49,636 nt of DNA from Myxococcus llanfairpwllgwyngyllgogerychwyrndrobwllllantysiliogogogochensis (GTDB lineage Bacteria > Myxococcota > Myxococcia > Myxococcales > Myxococcaceae): assembly GCF_006636215.1 (NCBI RefSeq), contig NZ_VIFM01000059.1, forward strand, positions 1-49,636. Direction: 5' to 3'. Below are positions 41,579-49,636 of this stretch, piece after piece. The notes beneath the pieces were generated by a model. It saw nothing but the letters and a program-made list of their open reading frames with translations, did no database searches and was not told where the DNA came from. The position numbers and the translations under genes were made by a program. Within the stretch, counting starts at the first letter, position 1. Every line of letters starts with the position of its first letter.

Positions 41579-42520
41579 ATGCTCGTTTCGGTCCATCTCT
41601 ATGCATGGCAGGCCGTCATCGTCGGCAATGCGCGGCTCGGGGGGCGCGACCTGCGAGCGGCAGTGCTCGACGACCCGTGGGTGGGCGTGACGAAGAGGGA
41701 GGGGGACGTCTTTCGCGGCTTCGCCTGCGAGGGGGATTTCGAGCCCTCGTTCTATGCATGGCTGGATCTCCAGCGGGTGCGGGGCCTGCAAGCGATCCGG
41801 ACGCTGTGCACCGTCGATCCCGGTGACTGGGCGCTCCACACGCCGCCACCACGGCAGCCCCCGTTGCCGGAGTTCGCCCTCGTCTTCCCGGATCGCGTCG
41901 CCTGGTACCGCTACAAGCATTCGAGCCTCGACCCGCGAGGCCTGAGCGGACCCTATGAGGAGTGCTTCGTCGAGGTGCCTGAGGAGTCGCGGCCGGCGAC
42001 GATCACCCCTCTGGAAGAGGCGGAGCGGGAGCTGCTTGCGGCCACCCGGGACTATGTCGCGTTCGTGGAAGCCAGGGCCCGAGCGGATGACGCGACGGAC
42101 ATGTTCTACGCGAAGCAAGGGCGCACCACGCTGGAGCTCCTGGAGGACACGGAGGACTCCTTTCGGGAGAGGCTCATCGCGCTGCGCCAGGAGGAGTTGA
42201 AGGAATATCGCCGGCGGGCCAAGCAGTGGCACCCCGTCCAACCGGCGACGAGGGCGATGCGGCCCGTCATCCTGGAGAATGCCGCACGCTGGCTGGTGCG
42301 GGACGATTACCTGAGTGTCCTGGAGGCTGCGGGCGCGTCGTGGCGGGCGGTGCGACTGGCGAGAGCCTCGCAGGACGCCTGGCCCCTGAACATGGACGTC
42401 GACCGCAGGTCCCAGGAGGATCTTCCGCCCTTCATCCACGCGCCAGGCTATGTCGCCATCGGCCGGCGCTGGGCCTGCGCGGCTGCGGCGGCCCTGAACG
42501 CCGCGTTGAACATGCGCTAG
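41579..42520 (+). CDS. Hypothetical protein
   Basis: A 313-residue soluble protein starting MLVSVHLYAWQAVIVGN. No signal peptide or membrane helix. The N-terminal 170 residues are mixed alpha/beta with many Trp and Pro; residues 175-260 are charged helix (LLEDTEDSFRERLIALRQEELKEYRRRAKQW). The end contains VAIGRRWACAAAAALNAALNMR. No family is recognised. Codon bias is consistent with a real gene. It is 4 bp behind the small frame that follows mgsA. Confidence 0.7.
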   Translation: MLVSVHLYAWQAVIVGNARLGGRDLRAAVLDDPWVGVTKREGDVFRGFACEGDFEPSFYAWLDLQRVRGLQAIRTLCTVDPGDWALHTPPPRQPPLPEFALVFPDRVAWYRYKHSSLDPRGLSGPYEECFVEVPEESRPATITPLEEAERELLAATRDYVAFVEARARADDATDMFYAKQGRTTLELLEDTEDSFRERLIALRQEELKEYRRRAKQWHPVQPATRAMRPVILENAARWLVRDDYLSVLEAAGASWRAVRLARASQDAWPLNMDVDRRSQEDLPPFIHAPGYVAIGRRWACAAAAALNAALNMR

Positions 42521-42610
42521 GGGAGTGTTCGCAAACTAGAGCCAAAGGCTTGCGACAAGCCCCAGTCCTCGCTCCAATGCCCTTTCCCTATCTCGAAGCA
42601 CCTGACGATC

Positions 42611-42790
42611 ATGAACCCACGAACCCTCGGTGATTGGCTCGCGACCCGTTGGCGATATGCCACCATGGCTGTGCTCCTGGGGCTGACTGTGTCGCTCGGA
42701 GTGCCATATTGCGGGCGGTGGTGGCGCATCGACACGTGCCTCGACTCGGGTGGCGCCTGGAACCATGAACAGAGCACCTGCGAGCACTGA
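42611..42790 (+). CDS. Small membrane-anchored protein with Cys motif
   Basis: A 59-residue protein (MNPRTLGDWLATRWRY...). One hydrophobic helix (about residues 18-32) is followed by a short external segment with CGRWW and the motif CLDSGGAWNHEQSTCE, a pattern (CLDxGGxWN...C) seen at the C-terminus of many small bacterial membrane proteins and lipoproteins. No clear ribosome binding site. Function unknown. Confidence 0.6.
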   Translation: MNPRTLGDWLATRWRYATMAVLLGLTVSLGVPYCGRWWRIDTCLDSGGAWNHEQSTCEH

Positions 42791-42860
42791 CCCCGCTGCC
42801 CCACCAGGCCTCGGGACCGGCGATGCCTCAGTCTCCTCCTGCGCCCCAGCAACCATCCTT

Positions 42861-42898
42861 CTTCGCAGGCGTCCCAGGGGCAAAGTAGCCTGGAGCCC
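42861..42898 (+). repeat. Copy A of a 37-bp upstream repeat
   Basis: Begins CTTCGCAGG and contains AAGTAGCCTG; about 80 percent identical to the stretch at 43744-43780. It ends about 20 bp before the start of the 102-residue gene, so it may be a shared promoter or leader sequence. Confidence 0.5.
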
Positions 42899-42919
42899 TC
42901 CCATAGGATTGAGCGACCC

Positions 42920-43228
42920 ATGACCCTGGACGTTCGTGAACTGATTCATCAAGCGATGGTCGAGCCTCGCCAAGGAGTGCAGTCGCTCGCCCGTGAGATC
43001 CGAATCGCCCTTGGCCAGGGTGACCCCGACGCCGCACGAACCTTGGCTTATGCACTGCTGGCGCTGGCCGTCGAGAATGACCTCGCACATGAGTCGCTGA
43101 CGGACGCTGTTGATTGGTTGATTCGTGATGAACGAACCAACATTGCAATCATGCAGCGCCTTCACCGGTACGCACAACTGGCTGGCGACACCCTCTTGGA
43201 ACAACGACTCACTGGACGCGTGGACTGA
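42920..43228 (+). CDS. Small helical protein of unknown function
   Basis: A 102-residue protein starting MTLDVRELIHQAMVEP, almost all alpha-helical (RTLAYALLALAVENDLAHESLTDAVDWLI), with no signal peptide or Cys. AGGATTGAG lies upstream as a modest ribosome binding site. It could be an immunity- or adaptor-like helical bundle, but nothing in the sequence settles this. Confidence 0.65.
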   Translation: MTLDVRELIHQAMVEPRQGVQSLAREIRIALGQGDPDAARTLAYALLALAVENDLAHESLTDAVDWLIRDERTNIAIMQRLHRYAQLAGDTLLEQRLTGRVD

Positions 43229-43272
43229 ACCCACCCCAGACCTCGCGAATCGAGTCCCTCCCACGTGCAACT

Positions 43273-43605
43273 TCACGGACGAATGTCGCGGCAATGTCCT
43301 GGAAGAGTGGAGCCAGGGCCATCTCTGGTGATGACGCAGCTCCACCCTTCAGGACAAGAGTCATTTCCTCTCGGGTTGCAGGCAAGCTCACAGGTCGAGC
43401 CCCCATCCGTGTGAGCGAAGTTCGTCCCGCCGGCGCACACCAGGCCTGGGCCACAATCGCTCGGAGCCGCGCAACGAGTGCCGATGACCGCGAGCATCTT
43501 CGCGTCGGGGTCGCTCCCATTCGCCTCACACTTGCAGCCTGCCACCCCCCAGGTCAGCAAGAGCAGCGTCACCGCACTCCACGACAGCCGATAGGCACGA
43601 CTCAT
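43273..43605 (-). CDS. Small Cys-rich lipoprotein
   Basis: A 110-residue protein with start at 43605 (MSRAYRLSWSAVTLLLLTWGVAGC) and GGAG five bases upstream. The lipobox VAGC gives a lipidated Cys24. The mature part has CAAPSDCGPGLVC, STCELAC and DSCPEGWSCV, the usual spacing of disulphide-rich myxobacterial lipoproteins. Function unknown. Confidence 0.78.
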   Translation of the reverse strand: MSRAYRLSWSAVTLLLLTWGVAGCKCEANGSDPDAKMLAVIGTRCAAPSDCGPGLVCAGGTNFAHTDGGSTCELACNPRGNDSCPEGWSCVITRDGPGSTLPGHCRDIRP

Positions 43606-43743
43606 GTGATCTCCATCTCGGACCGCTCCTCGCAGGAGCCCCGGGGACTTCGTCCTGCCGCATCCCGACGGCTTTCGCGGCACAGGCAGCACCCTGCCAC
43701 GCCCAGGACCCTACTCGCCCCCTGTCCTTCCCTGCAGGCATGC

Positions 43744-43780
43744 CTTCGCAGGGCGCCAGGAGCGAAGTAGCCTGCGGCCC
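43744..43780 (+). repeat. Copy B of the 37-bp upstream repeat
   Basis: Matches the stretch at 42861-42898 and ends 2 bp before the ATG of the large membrane protein gene. Its presence directly upstream of two unrelated genes suggests a promoter or a duplicated leader. Confidence 0.5.
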
Positions 43781-43782
43781 AC

Positions 43783-45291
43783 ATGAGAACGCGGTCCCTC
43801 CTCCTTCCCGGTCCAGCGGCCCTGGCGGCACTGGTGCTCACCGTGCGGCTCGGGATGTCGCCGCTCAAGAACTTCGACCTGTTCTTCCACCTCGCCGGTG
43901 GACAGTTCGTCTTGAAGAACGGCTTCACTCGCATCGACCCCTTCAGCGTCACGGGCACCGCCGGCTGGGTCCCTCATGAGTGGGGCTTCGGCGTCCTCTG
44001 CGTCGCACTGGTCCGCTGGCTCGGCGCCGCTGGGCCCGCTCTCCTGGTCGCCGGCCTCGTCGCCCTCAACCTCATGCTCCTGTGGACCGTCCTGGAGCGC
44101 GCGGCCTCGGGGCGGCGTGGGTTGCTCGCCGTGGCGACGCTCGCGGCCCTCCTCGTCGTCTACGCGCCCACGTGGCCTCAAGAGCGCCCCTACCATCTGG
44201 GCCACCTGCTCTTCACCCTCGCGGTGCTCGCCATCCAGTCCTGGCGCGCGGGCAATGACCGCATCCTCTGGGTGTTCCCCTTCCTCGGCGCCGTCTGGGC
44301 CAACGTCCACGGGAGCTGGCTGCTCGGCCCCGCGCTGCTCGGCGCGACCGCTGTCGGACAGGCCCTGGACGAGGGCACCCCGGAGTCGCGCCGGCGCTCG
44401 CTGCGCGCCATCGGCTTCAGCGTCGCCGCGTTCCTCATGGCGGGACTGGGTCCGGACGGGCTCAACATCTACCTGTACCCGCTCCATCACTCGCTGCTGC
44501 CGTCCACGCAGACCATCGTCGAGTGGCGCCCGCTCAACCTGGACCTTGCCTCGAGCTGGGCCTACCTCGCGCTCGGCGGCGCGGCCTGCTTCGCCGTGGG
44601 ACAGGCTCGCGTGCGCAAAGTGGCCATCCTCCTCCCCACCTTCGTGCTCGGCCTCGCCGCCATCAAGGTGCAGCGCCATGCCCCCTTCGCCGCCGTGCTG
44701 CTGGCGCTCGCCCTCCTGGAGCATGTCGCGTTGAGCCGGGACACCGCCGTGGCAACGGACGCGCCGGTCGGAGCGTGGAAGCGCTTCTGGTCACGGTTCG
44801 ATGGACTGACGGCTGGTTGGAACGACAAGGCCAGCGGCGGGCTCTGGCCCACGCTGGCGCTGCTGGGACTTGTCCTGATTCATGCGCAGAGCCCACTGCC
44901 GTTCGAGCAGGGCGTGAAGCGCTCCGTCATCCCCATCCCGGTCTTCGAGGCGCTGCGCAAACATCCTCCGGGCAAGGTGCTCAACCCCTTCGTCATCGGC
45001 GGGCCCATCTCGTTCTTCGCGGGCGCCGACTACAAGGTGTTCATCGACAGCCGGAACGACCCGTTTCCCATGTCGGTCCACGAGGACTACGACAAGCTCG
45101 TCTGGGGCGAGCCCGGCTGGGAAGAAGCCCTGACGCGCTATGACCCGGACTACCTGCTCTGGGACATCGAGAACCCCGGCAACATCCTGCTCGACAACCT
45201 GAAGGTGCTCGGCGGCTGGCGCGAGGAGGCTCGTGACGGCAACTACGTGCTGTGGATTCGTGAGCGCACCACCGCGACGGGCCATCCATGA
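43783..45291 (+). CDS. Polytopic membrane protein, GT-C glycosyltransferase-like
   Basis: A 502-residue protein with about 10 hydrophobic helices in residues 1-385 and a C-terminal soluble part (ILNPFVIGGPISF-like loop, FIDSRNDPFPMSVHEDYDKL). The first loop KNFDLFFHLAGGQFVLKNG...IDPFS and VWANVHGSWLLGP resemble GT-C membrane transferases that use polyprenyl-linked sugars, with the acidic residue of the first loop in place. Substrate unknown. It overlaps the next gene by four bases, and the two probably act together on cell-envelope glycans or lipoproteins. Confidence 0.78.
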   Translation: MRTRSLLLPGPAALAALVLTVRLGMSPLKNFDLFFHLAGGQFVLKNGFTRIDPFSVTGTAGWVPHEWGFGVLCVALVRWLGAAGPALLVAGLVALNLMLLWTVLERAASGRRGLLAVATLAALLVVYAPTWPQERPYHLGHLLFTLAVLAIQSWRAGNDRILWVFPFLGAVWANVHGSWLLGPALLGATAVGQALDEGTPESRRRSLRAIGFSVAAFLMAGLGPDGLNIYLYPLHHSLLPSTQTIVEWRPLNLDLASSWAYLALGGAACFAVGQARVRKVAILLPTFVLGLAAIKVQRHAPFAAVLLALALLEHVALSRDTAVATDAPVGAWKRFWSRFDGLTAGWNDKASGGLWPTLALLGLVLIHAQSPLPFEQGVKRSVIPIPVFEALRKHPPGKVLNPFVIGGPISFFAGADYKVFIDSRNDPFPMSVHEDYDKLVWGEPGWEEALTRYDPDYLLWDIENPGNILLDNLKVLGGWREEARDGNYVLWIRERTTATGHP

Positions 45292-48044
45292 CCGCGCGGC
45301 GGACGGAAGTGAAGAAGGCGGGGCTCGCCGTCGCGGGGCTCGTGGCGATGCTCGCCTTCGCCTACAGCCCGGTGCTGCGCGGAGAGCTGCTCGCCGGTCG
45401 AGACGTGTTCCGCATCTTCTTCCCTGACTCCGCCTTCCTGTTGGAGTCCCTGCGCGCGGGCGAACTGCCGCTGTGGACGCCGTACCTGCGACTGGGGCAA
45501 CCGTTCGCGGCCACGCTCTACTCGCAGGTGTTCTATCCACCGCGATGGGTGGCGGTGCTCGTCTCCGGTCCCATCGTCTCGATGACGGTGTTGCACATCG
45601 CGCACGCGGCGCTCGCCTCGGTGGGAGTGTTCCTGCTCGCCAGGAAGCTGCGAGCCTCGTGGCCCGCGTCACTCGTCGCGGGGGCGATGTTCGGCCTGTC
45701 ACCGATGATGACGGACCTGGGCATCCAGCAGAACGTCGTGGACGCGGCAGCATGGAGCGGGTTCATCCTCCTCGCGGCGCATGACCTCGCGCACCGGCCC
45801 GGACCCGGTCCGCTCGCTCGCCTCTCCATCTTCTCTGCCCTGTCTCTCTTCGCGGGCTCGCCCGAGACCACGCTGTGGCAGGGAATCGTCGCGGTGCTGG
45901 TGGCATTCCTCACGGATTCGTCGAGGCGTCGGGCGCATGAAGGGCCCTCGGCGACACGTGGGTTGCCCACGCCCGAGGCGCATGCAGCCGCTCAGCCGCT
46001 ACCCATTGGCACGCCTCCCCCTGTTTCGGTCGCGACGTTGGCGGGGCCACACGCCGACACATCGACCGCGAGCGAGCAAGGGACCCAGGTCCGCTCCGAT
46101 TCTGAAGCAGCGAGCCGAGCCCTTCAGCCCCACGCGGTACTGACCGCGGCAGCGTCGCATCACTCCGAAGTCGCGCGGTCGAGCCAGCCTCTGTTCGGCG
46201 CCACCTCGGAACTGACGGAGGAGGGCCATCGACCACTCCGTGCGGAACAGTTGATTGCCGCCAGAGCCGCGAGGCCCTCGGACGCGGGACTCGAACAACC
46301 TCACCTCCTCGCGCATGAGCACATCGCCGAGCACGGTACGGCCGCGCGGAATCCATCGATGGGTCGCGAAGCGGTCCCCCGTTCTCAGCTCCACGGCGTT
46401 CCTTCGTCGGTAGCGCCTTCGAGCACGCGCGACGCACGGACCCGCCTCCAGGCCCGGGGACTCGCGGTGGCGCGTATCACCGGGGGCTTCATCCTGTCCG
46501 CCGTGCTCGCGTCGGTGGCGCTGTTCCCTGCGGCGGAGTTCGCTCGGAACTCCCTGCGCTCCCAGCGCGGCTGGGCCGAGCAGCTCGCCTGGTCCGTATC
46601 CTGGCCGCAAGTGCTGTCTTCTGTGTGGCCGCTCGCGGACTGGCCTCGTGACAGGTACTGGGGCGAGGACCAGTGGTTCATCCTCAACCTGTTTCTCGGC
46701 ACCCTGCCCTGTGCGCTCGCAATCGTCGGCGGACTCCATGGCCCGCGTCGCGCACGGCCCTTCATCGTAGGGGCCCTCACGCTGGTGATGCTGAGTCTGG
46801 GGCGGCACTTTCCTCCCTCGGCCTGGGTCCTCCAGTCCGTGCCGCCGTTCTCGCTCTTCCGCTACCCCGCGAAGTACTTCGTGGGCGCGGCCTTCTGCCT
46901 CGCGGTGCTCTCGGCCTTCGGGCTGGATGCGCTGGGCCGGCTCGCACGAAAGCTGCCTCCCTCCCGACTGAAGGCCGCCATCGCCTTCGTCGCCATGGGC
47001 GCAGCCATCGCAGCCATCGGCCCCGTGGTGCGCATGCTCCCCATGCGCGCCTCCGCCGAGGCCGGTGCACCCTGGGTGCCCTTCGCGCTCGGGCTCGCCA
47101 CCCTCATCCTCTTCCTCCTGCCGTGGTCCTTCGCGCGCCCGCGCCGCGTTCGCCATGGACTCGCGGCTCTCGCCGTCCTCGAACTCGCGGCGGCACACTC
47201 GCTGCTGGGGATTCCCAAGTACACGCCCTGGGACTCGCTGCGACAGCCCTTCTCCCTACGCACGCTGTTGCCCCAGCCGTTTCAGGGACGCATCAGCGCG
47301 GACATCGAAGGCCCCGAGGACCCCACTCGCGCCGTGGTGACGAACACCATCGAGCGCAGCCTCGACCGCCTCATGCCGAACAGGTTCGTCGAGGAGCGAC
47401 TGCCCGCACTCGAAGGCTACGGCGCCCCCGAGCCCGTGCGCTCGGACCGCTTCCACCTCGCCGGAGAGCGCAGCGTCTATGACCTGGCTGGAGTCACACA
47501 TTATCTCCGCCAGGGCCCGCCCCCGTTCGACGACCTGGAGCTGCTCCACCGCGCCGAGGACGGCACCACGCTCTCCCGCTCGCGCACCGCCCTGCCCCGA
47601 GCCTTCCTCGTCCAGCGCGCCCGCGTCGTCACGGATGACGAAGCCCTGGAGGCGGTGCTGGATGCCGACCAGCCCTTCCGGGAGATTGCCTTTCTCGCCT
47701 CGGGCGAGCCACTCGAACGTCCCGATTGCGAAGGCTCCGTGCGGCCCTCCAGCAGCGGAGCCCAGCACCTGGCACTGGACGTGAGGGCTTGCGACGACAG
47801 CTACCTCATCGTCTCGGACAGCTACTACCCGGGATGGCGCGCGACAGTGGACGGCAAGGACGCCCCCATCCACCGCGCGGACCACTCGCTGCGAGCCGTG
47901 CGCCTTTCACGCGGTGAGCACCACGTCCGCTTCGACTACACCCCGCTCAGCTTCCGCGCGGGACTCCTGCTGTCCCTGCTCGGCTGGGCGGGGCTCGGCT
48001 TCGTGTGGCTCAGGGCGAGACGACGTCCAGTCGCCCGGGCGTGA
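45288..48044 (+). CDS. YfhO-like polytopic membrane protein with a large hydrophilic insertion
   Basis: A 918-residue protein coupled to the previous gene (ATGA). The N-terminus (AYSPVLRGELLAGRDVFRIFFPDSAFL, LWTPYLRLGQPFAATLYSQVFYPPRW) is typical of YfhO-family proteins, which have about 12 membrane helices and are thought to glycosylate envelope polymers. Residues about 211-392 are a hydrophilic Ala/Ser/His/Arg-rich insertion between membrane helices. The C-terminal 230 residues are a soluble domain with DSYYPGWRATVDG and YTPLSFRAGLL, the usual YfhO ending. It ends 6 bp from the convergent MerR gene. Confidence 0.85.
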   Translation: MTARRTEVKKAGLAVAGLVAMLAFAYSPVLRGELLAGRDVFRIFFPDSAFLLESLRAGELPLWTPYLRLGQPFAATLYSQVFYPPRWVAVLVSGPIVSMTVLHIAHAALASVGVFLLARKLRASWPASLVAGAMFGLSPMMTDLGIQQNVVDAAAWSGFILLAAHDLAHRPGPGPLARLSIFSALSLFAGSPETTLWQGIVAVLVAFLTDSSRRRAHEGPSATRGLPTPEAHAAAQPLPIGTPPPVSVATLAGPHADTSTASEQGTQVRSDSEAASRALQPHAVLTAAASHHSEVARSSQPLFGATSELTEEGHRPLRAEQLIAARAARPSDAGLEQPHLLAHEHIAEHGTAARNPSMGREAVPRSQLHGVPSSVAPSSTRDARTRLQARGLAVARITGGFILSAVLASVALFPAAEFARNSLRSQRGWAEQLAWSVSWPQVLSSVWPLADWPRDRYWGEDQWFILNLFLGTLPCALAIVGGLHGPRRARPFIVGALTLVMLSLGRHFPPSAWVLQSVPPFSLFRYPAKYFVGAAFCLAVLSAFGLDALGRLARKLPPSRLKAAIAFVAMGAAIAAIGPVVRMLPMRASAEAGAPWVPFALGLATLILFLLPWSFARPRRVRHGLAALAVLELAAAHSLLGIPKYTPWDSLRQPFSLRTLLPQPFQGRISADIEGPEDPTRAVVTNTIERSLDRLMPNRFVEERLPALEGYGAPEPVRSDRFHLAGERSVYDLAGVTHYLRQGPPPFDDLELLHRAEDGTTLSRSRTALPRAFLVQRARVVTDDEALEAVLDADQPFREIAFLASGEPLERPDCEGSVRPSSSGAQHLALDVRACDDSYLIVSDSYYPGWRATVDGKDAPIHRADHSLRAVRLSRGEHHVRFDYTPLSFRAGLLLSLLGWAGLGFVWLRARRRPVARA

Positions 48045-48050
48045 CGGACG

Positions 48051-48818
48051 TCACGACTCCACGCCGTTGCGTTCCGCGTTGGCCACGAAGGCGTCTCGCA
48101 GGTACCGCGAGAGCCCGGGCTTCACACTGTCGATGTTCTCCGTGAAGCGGGAGTCACTCACGTACATCTCCCCGAGCCCCCGGTGGATGACGTATGAGCA
48201 CGGGTAGAACCACTTCGAGATGTACTGGCGATGCGCCTCCGCGAGCGCCAGCACGTCGGGCTCTGTCGGCGCGCGTCCTGCGCCGAGGTGCTCCGCGAGC
48301 GCCTTCATGAGCTGGTCCCCTTCCGCCTTGATGGCGCTCCAGTCCTCCTTCTTGTAGCGCGAGGTCCGCCGGGCCGATTCCTTGTAGGCCTCCGTGTCGC
48401 CCCAGCGCTCCTTCACCTCGGCCTCGTACTTCGAGGGGTCGAAGTCCCCAAACGCCTCGAACATCTTCTCGCTGTCCATCGTCTTCCCCTGGTCCAGTGC
48501 GTCCAACGCCGCGTCCACGGCGTGGCGGAGTGCGTCCAGCCGCGAGGCCCGCTCGGTCAGCAACTGCCGCTGCATGAGCAAGGCCGCGCGAAGGTCGAAG
48601 CGAGGGTCACCCAGGATGCGGCGGATCTCCTCCAGCGGGAAGGCGAGCTCCCGGAAGAAGAGCACCTGCTGCAACCGCTCCAGGTCCGCCTGCGTATACA
48701 GCCGATACCCGGCCTCGCTGCGCCCCGAAGGACACAGCAGGCCGAGCTCGTCGTAGTGATGCAGCGCCCGAACACTGACCTTCGCCAATCGGGCCACCTG
48801 GCTGACCGTCAGAGCCAT
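48051..48818 (-). CDS. MerR-family regulator with TipAS antibiotic-binding domain
   Basis: A 255-residue protein. Residues 1-70 are the MerR winged helix (LTVSQVARLAKVSVRALHHYDELGLLCPSGRSEAGYRLYTQADLERL, split here only for description), residues 75-115 the dimerisation helix, and residues about 130-250 a TipAS domain (SKYEAEVKERWGDTEAYKES, ISKWFYPCSYVIHRGLGEMYVSD). TipAS domains of TipA/Mta bind hydrophobic antibiotics and drugs and then activate promoters. The target here is unknown; drug-export genes are not adjacent. Confidence 0.92.
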   Translation of the reverse strand: MALTVSQVARLAKVSVRALHHYDELGLLCPSGRSEAGYRLYTQADLERLQQVLFFRELAFPLEEIRRILGDPRFDLRAALLMQRQLLTERASRLDALRHAVDAALDALDQGKTMDSEKMFEAFGDFDPSKYEAEVKERWGDTEAYKESARRTSRYKKEDWSAIKAEGDQLMKALAEHLGAGRAPTEPDVLALAEAHRQYISKWFYPCSYVIHRGLGEMYVSDSRFTENIDSVKPGLSRYLRDAFVANAERNGVES

Positions 48819-49108
48819 CTCTTCACCTCGGATGAGATGTCTAAGGCCTCACGCCGCGTGAGGGTCAACCCCGCCACGTCGAGACGCCACGAATGAAGCG
48901 GGCAACCTGTCACGGGCTCCCTCAAATGGGGGCTCGGGCGGCCCTCCGAACATCATCGGGCGGGTTGGGAGCACGGTCTCCGTGCGAGTCGCGCCCCTCG
49001 AGTCCTTCATGCAACGCGCCTCGGCACCGGCCGTTGTGGAGTGGACCTTCGGGCCATCCACCGCGAAGTCTCGGGCGTTCATCGCGAGGCAACGAAGCCT
49101 CGGGCGCC

Positions 49109-49636
49109 TCAGGGCGCGTGCGCCACGTCTGGCGGAGCGTCCACGGGAGGACGAAAGACATACATCATCAGCGAGGCCCCCTCCGCCACGCGCACCGTCG
49201 CGTCGCGGCGTAGCACCCAGAGCTGGCCCGGCTTCACCGGCCGCTCGTCCGCCGCATCCAGGGAGCCCGAACCCTCCGCCACGTAGACGATGGCGGGCTC
49301 TGCGCGCGTGGCCGTCAGGGCATGCTCCCCCTTGGCGAGCACCACGCTGGACATCTTCCCCTCCAGCGCCGGCAACGTCTCCACCGTCACGCCTCCTGCC
49401 TGTTCCGCCAGCATGACGAGCGCGCGGGTCGGCGCGTAGGTGAAGGGTTCGGGCCCCTGCGCCAGTCGCGCATCCGTCGGCTCGACGTACAGGTTTCCGT
49501 CGAAGCGCGGCGTGGCGAACACGAGGTTGCCCAGCATCTGGTCCTCCGCGCGGTTGAACCACGCGTGGCCGGTGAAGGGCTCGGAGGCAATCAACGCACC
49601 GGGATGATGCAGCCCCCGCCGCTCCGCCAGCACCCC
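49109..49636 (-). CDS. Cupin-fold protein, 5' end probably outside window
   Basis: The frame is open to the right edge (176 codons); a GTG at 49633 could start it, but the first residues look internal. FNRAEDQMLGNLVFATPRF and NLYVEPTDARLAQG are followed by EKGEHAL-like turns and VYVAEGSGSLDAADERPVKPGQLWVLRRDATVRV, which is a beta-strand series of cupin type. The function cannot be given. The 290-bp spacer to the MerR gene shows no gene. Confidence 0.65.
   Translation of the reverse strand, partial: GVLAERRGLHHPGALIASEPFTGHAWFNRAEDQMLGNLVFATPRFDGNLYVEPTDARLAQGPEPFTYAPTRALVMLAEQAGGVTVETLPALEGKMSSVVLAKGEHALTATRAEPAIVYVAEGSGSLDAADERPVKPGQLWVLRRDATVRVAEGASLMMYVFRPPVDAPPDVAHAP

Noticed and set aside
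1..49636. CRISPR array, tRNA or rRNA genes
   Set aside because: No regularly spaced repeats and no tRNA cloverleaf or rRNA-like sequence noticed on either strand; a dedicated scan was not possible.

Overview
The window reads as chromosomal DNA of a myxobacterium (Myxococcota, probably Myxococcaceae). This is inferred from very high GC with strong third-position GC bias, many secreted proteins and lipoproteins, a Hanks-type Ser/Thr kinase, Cys-rich lipoproteins and an eCIS-core (DUF4157) protein. No tRNA, rRNA, CRISPR array or intact insertion sequence was seen.

Layout. Positions 1-1747 (minus) carry the N-terminal part of an eCIS-core protein and a small coiled-coil stress-type protein. Positions 1907-7574 (plus) carry a spermidine-synthase-like methyltransferase, a TetR regulator with its target NAD-dependent epimerase/SDR (both preceded by the same operator-like sequence), a secreted M20 amidohydrolase and a DUF885 lipoprotein. 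Positions 7678-14507 (minus) encode four exported proteins in series; one resembles the N-terminal lipid-binding module of vitellogenin/apolipoprotein-type large lipid transfer proteins. An ECF-type sigma factor lies just upstream of them. Positions 15694-19403 (minus) are a VWA protein - response regulator - histidine kinase operon with a direct-repeat site in front. A Uma2-family protein follows.

Positions 20293-28633 are the metabolic core: divergent argR, with ARG-box-like sites, facing a tightly coupled operon argF'-argB-argE-like-argH-argG-(P-loop protein)-argC. The transcarbamylase belongs to the N-acetyl/N-succinyl-ornithine type rather than the ordinary ornithine type, so the pathway probably runs through acylated citrulline. 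The operon lacks a recognisable argA or argJ but contains a P-loop protein resembling the DUF1611/DgcN superfamily. It is a candidate for the missing glutamate N-acyltransferase, and this is the most interesting hypothesis in the window.

Positions 28703-32228 hold a small secreted protein, an R2K-type ATP-grasp protein and a CPA1 Na+/H+ antiporter preceded by a perfect 12-bp palindrome. Positions 37693 down to 32294 (minus) form a compact cluster: a degenerate amidohydrolase, an RlmI-like methyltransferase, a Ser/Thr kinase with a C-terminal ribbon-helix-helix-like segment, truA and a repeat-tailed membrane protein. Positions 37889-43605 look accessory: small lipoproteins and secreted proteins, unassigned spacers, a methylglyoxal synthase with atypical composition and several orphan small genes. 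Positions 43783-48044 encode two coupled large membrane proteins (GT-C/YfhO-like), the second with a long hydrophilic insertion. The window ends with a MerR-TipAS regulator and a cupin protein that runs off the right edge.
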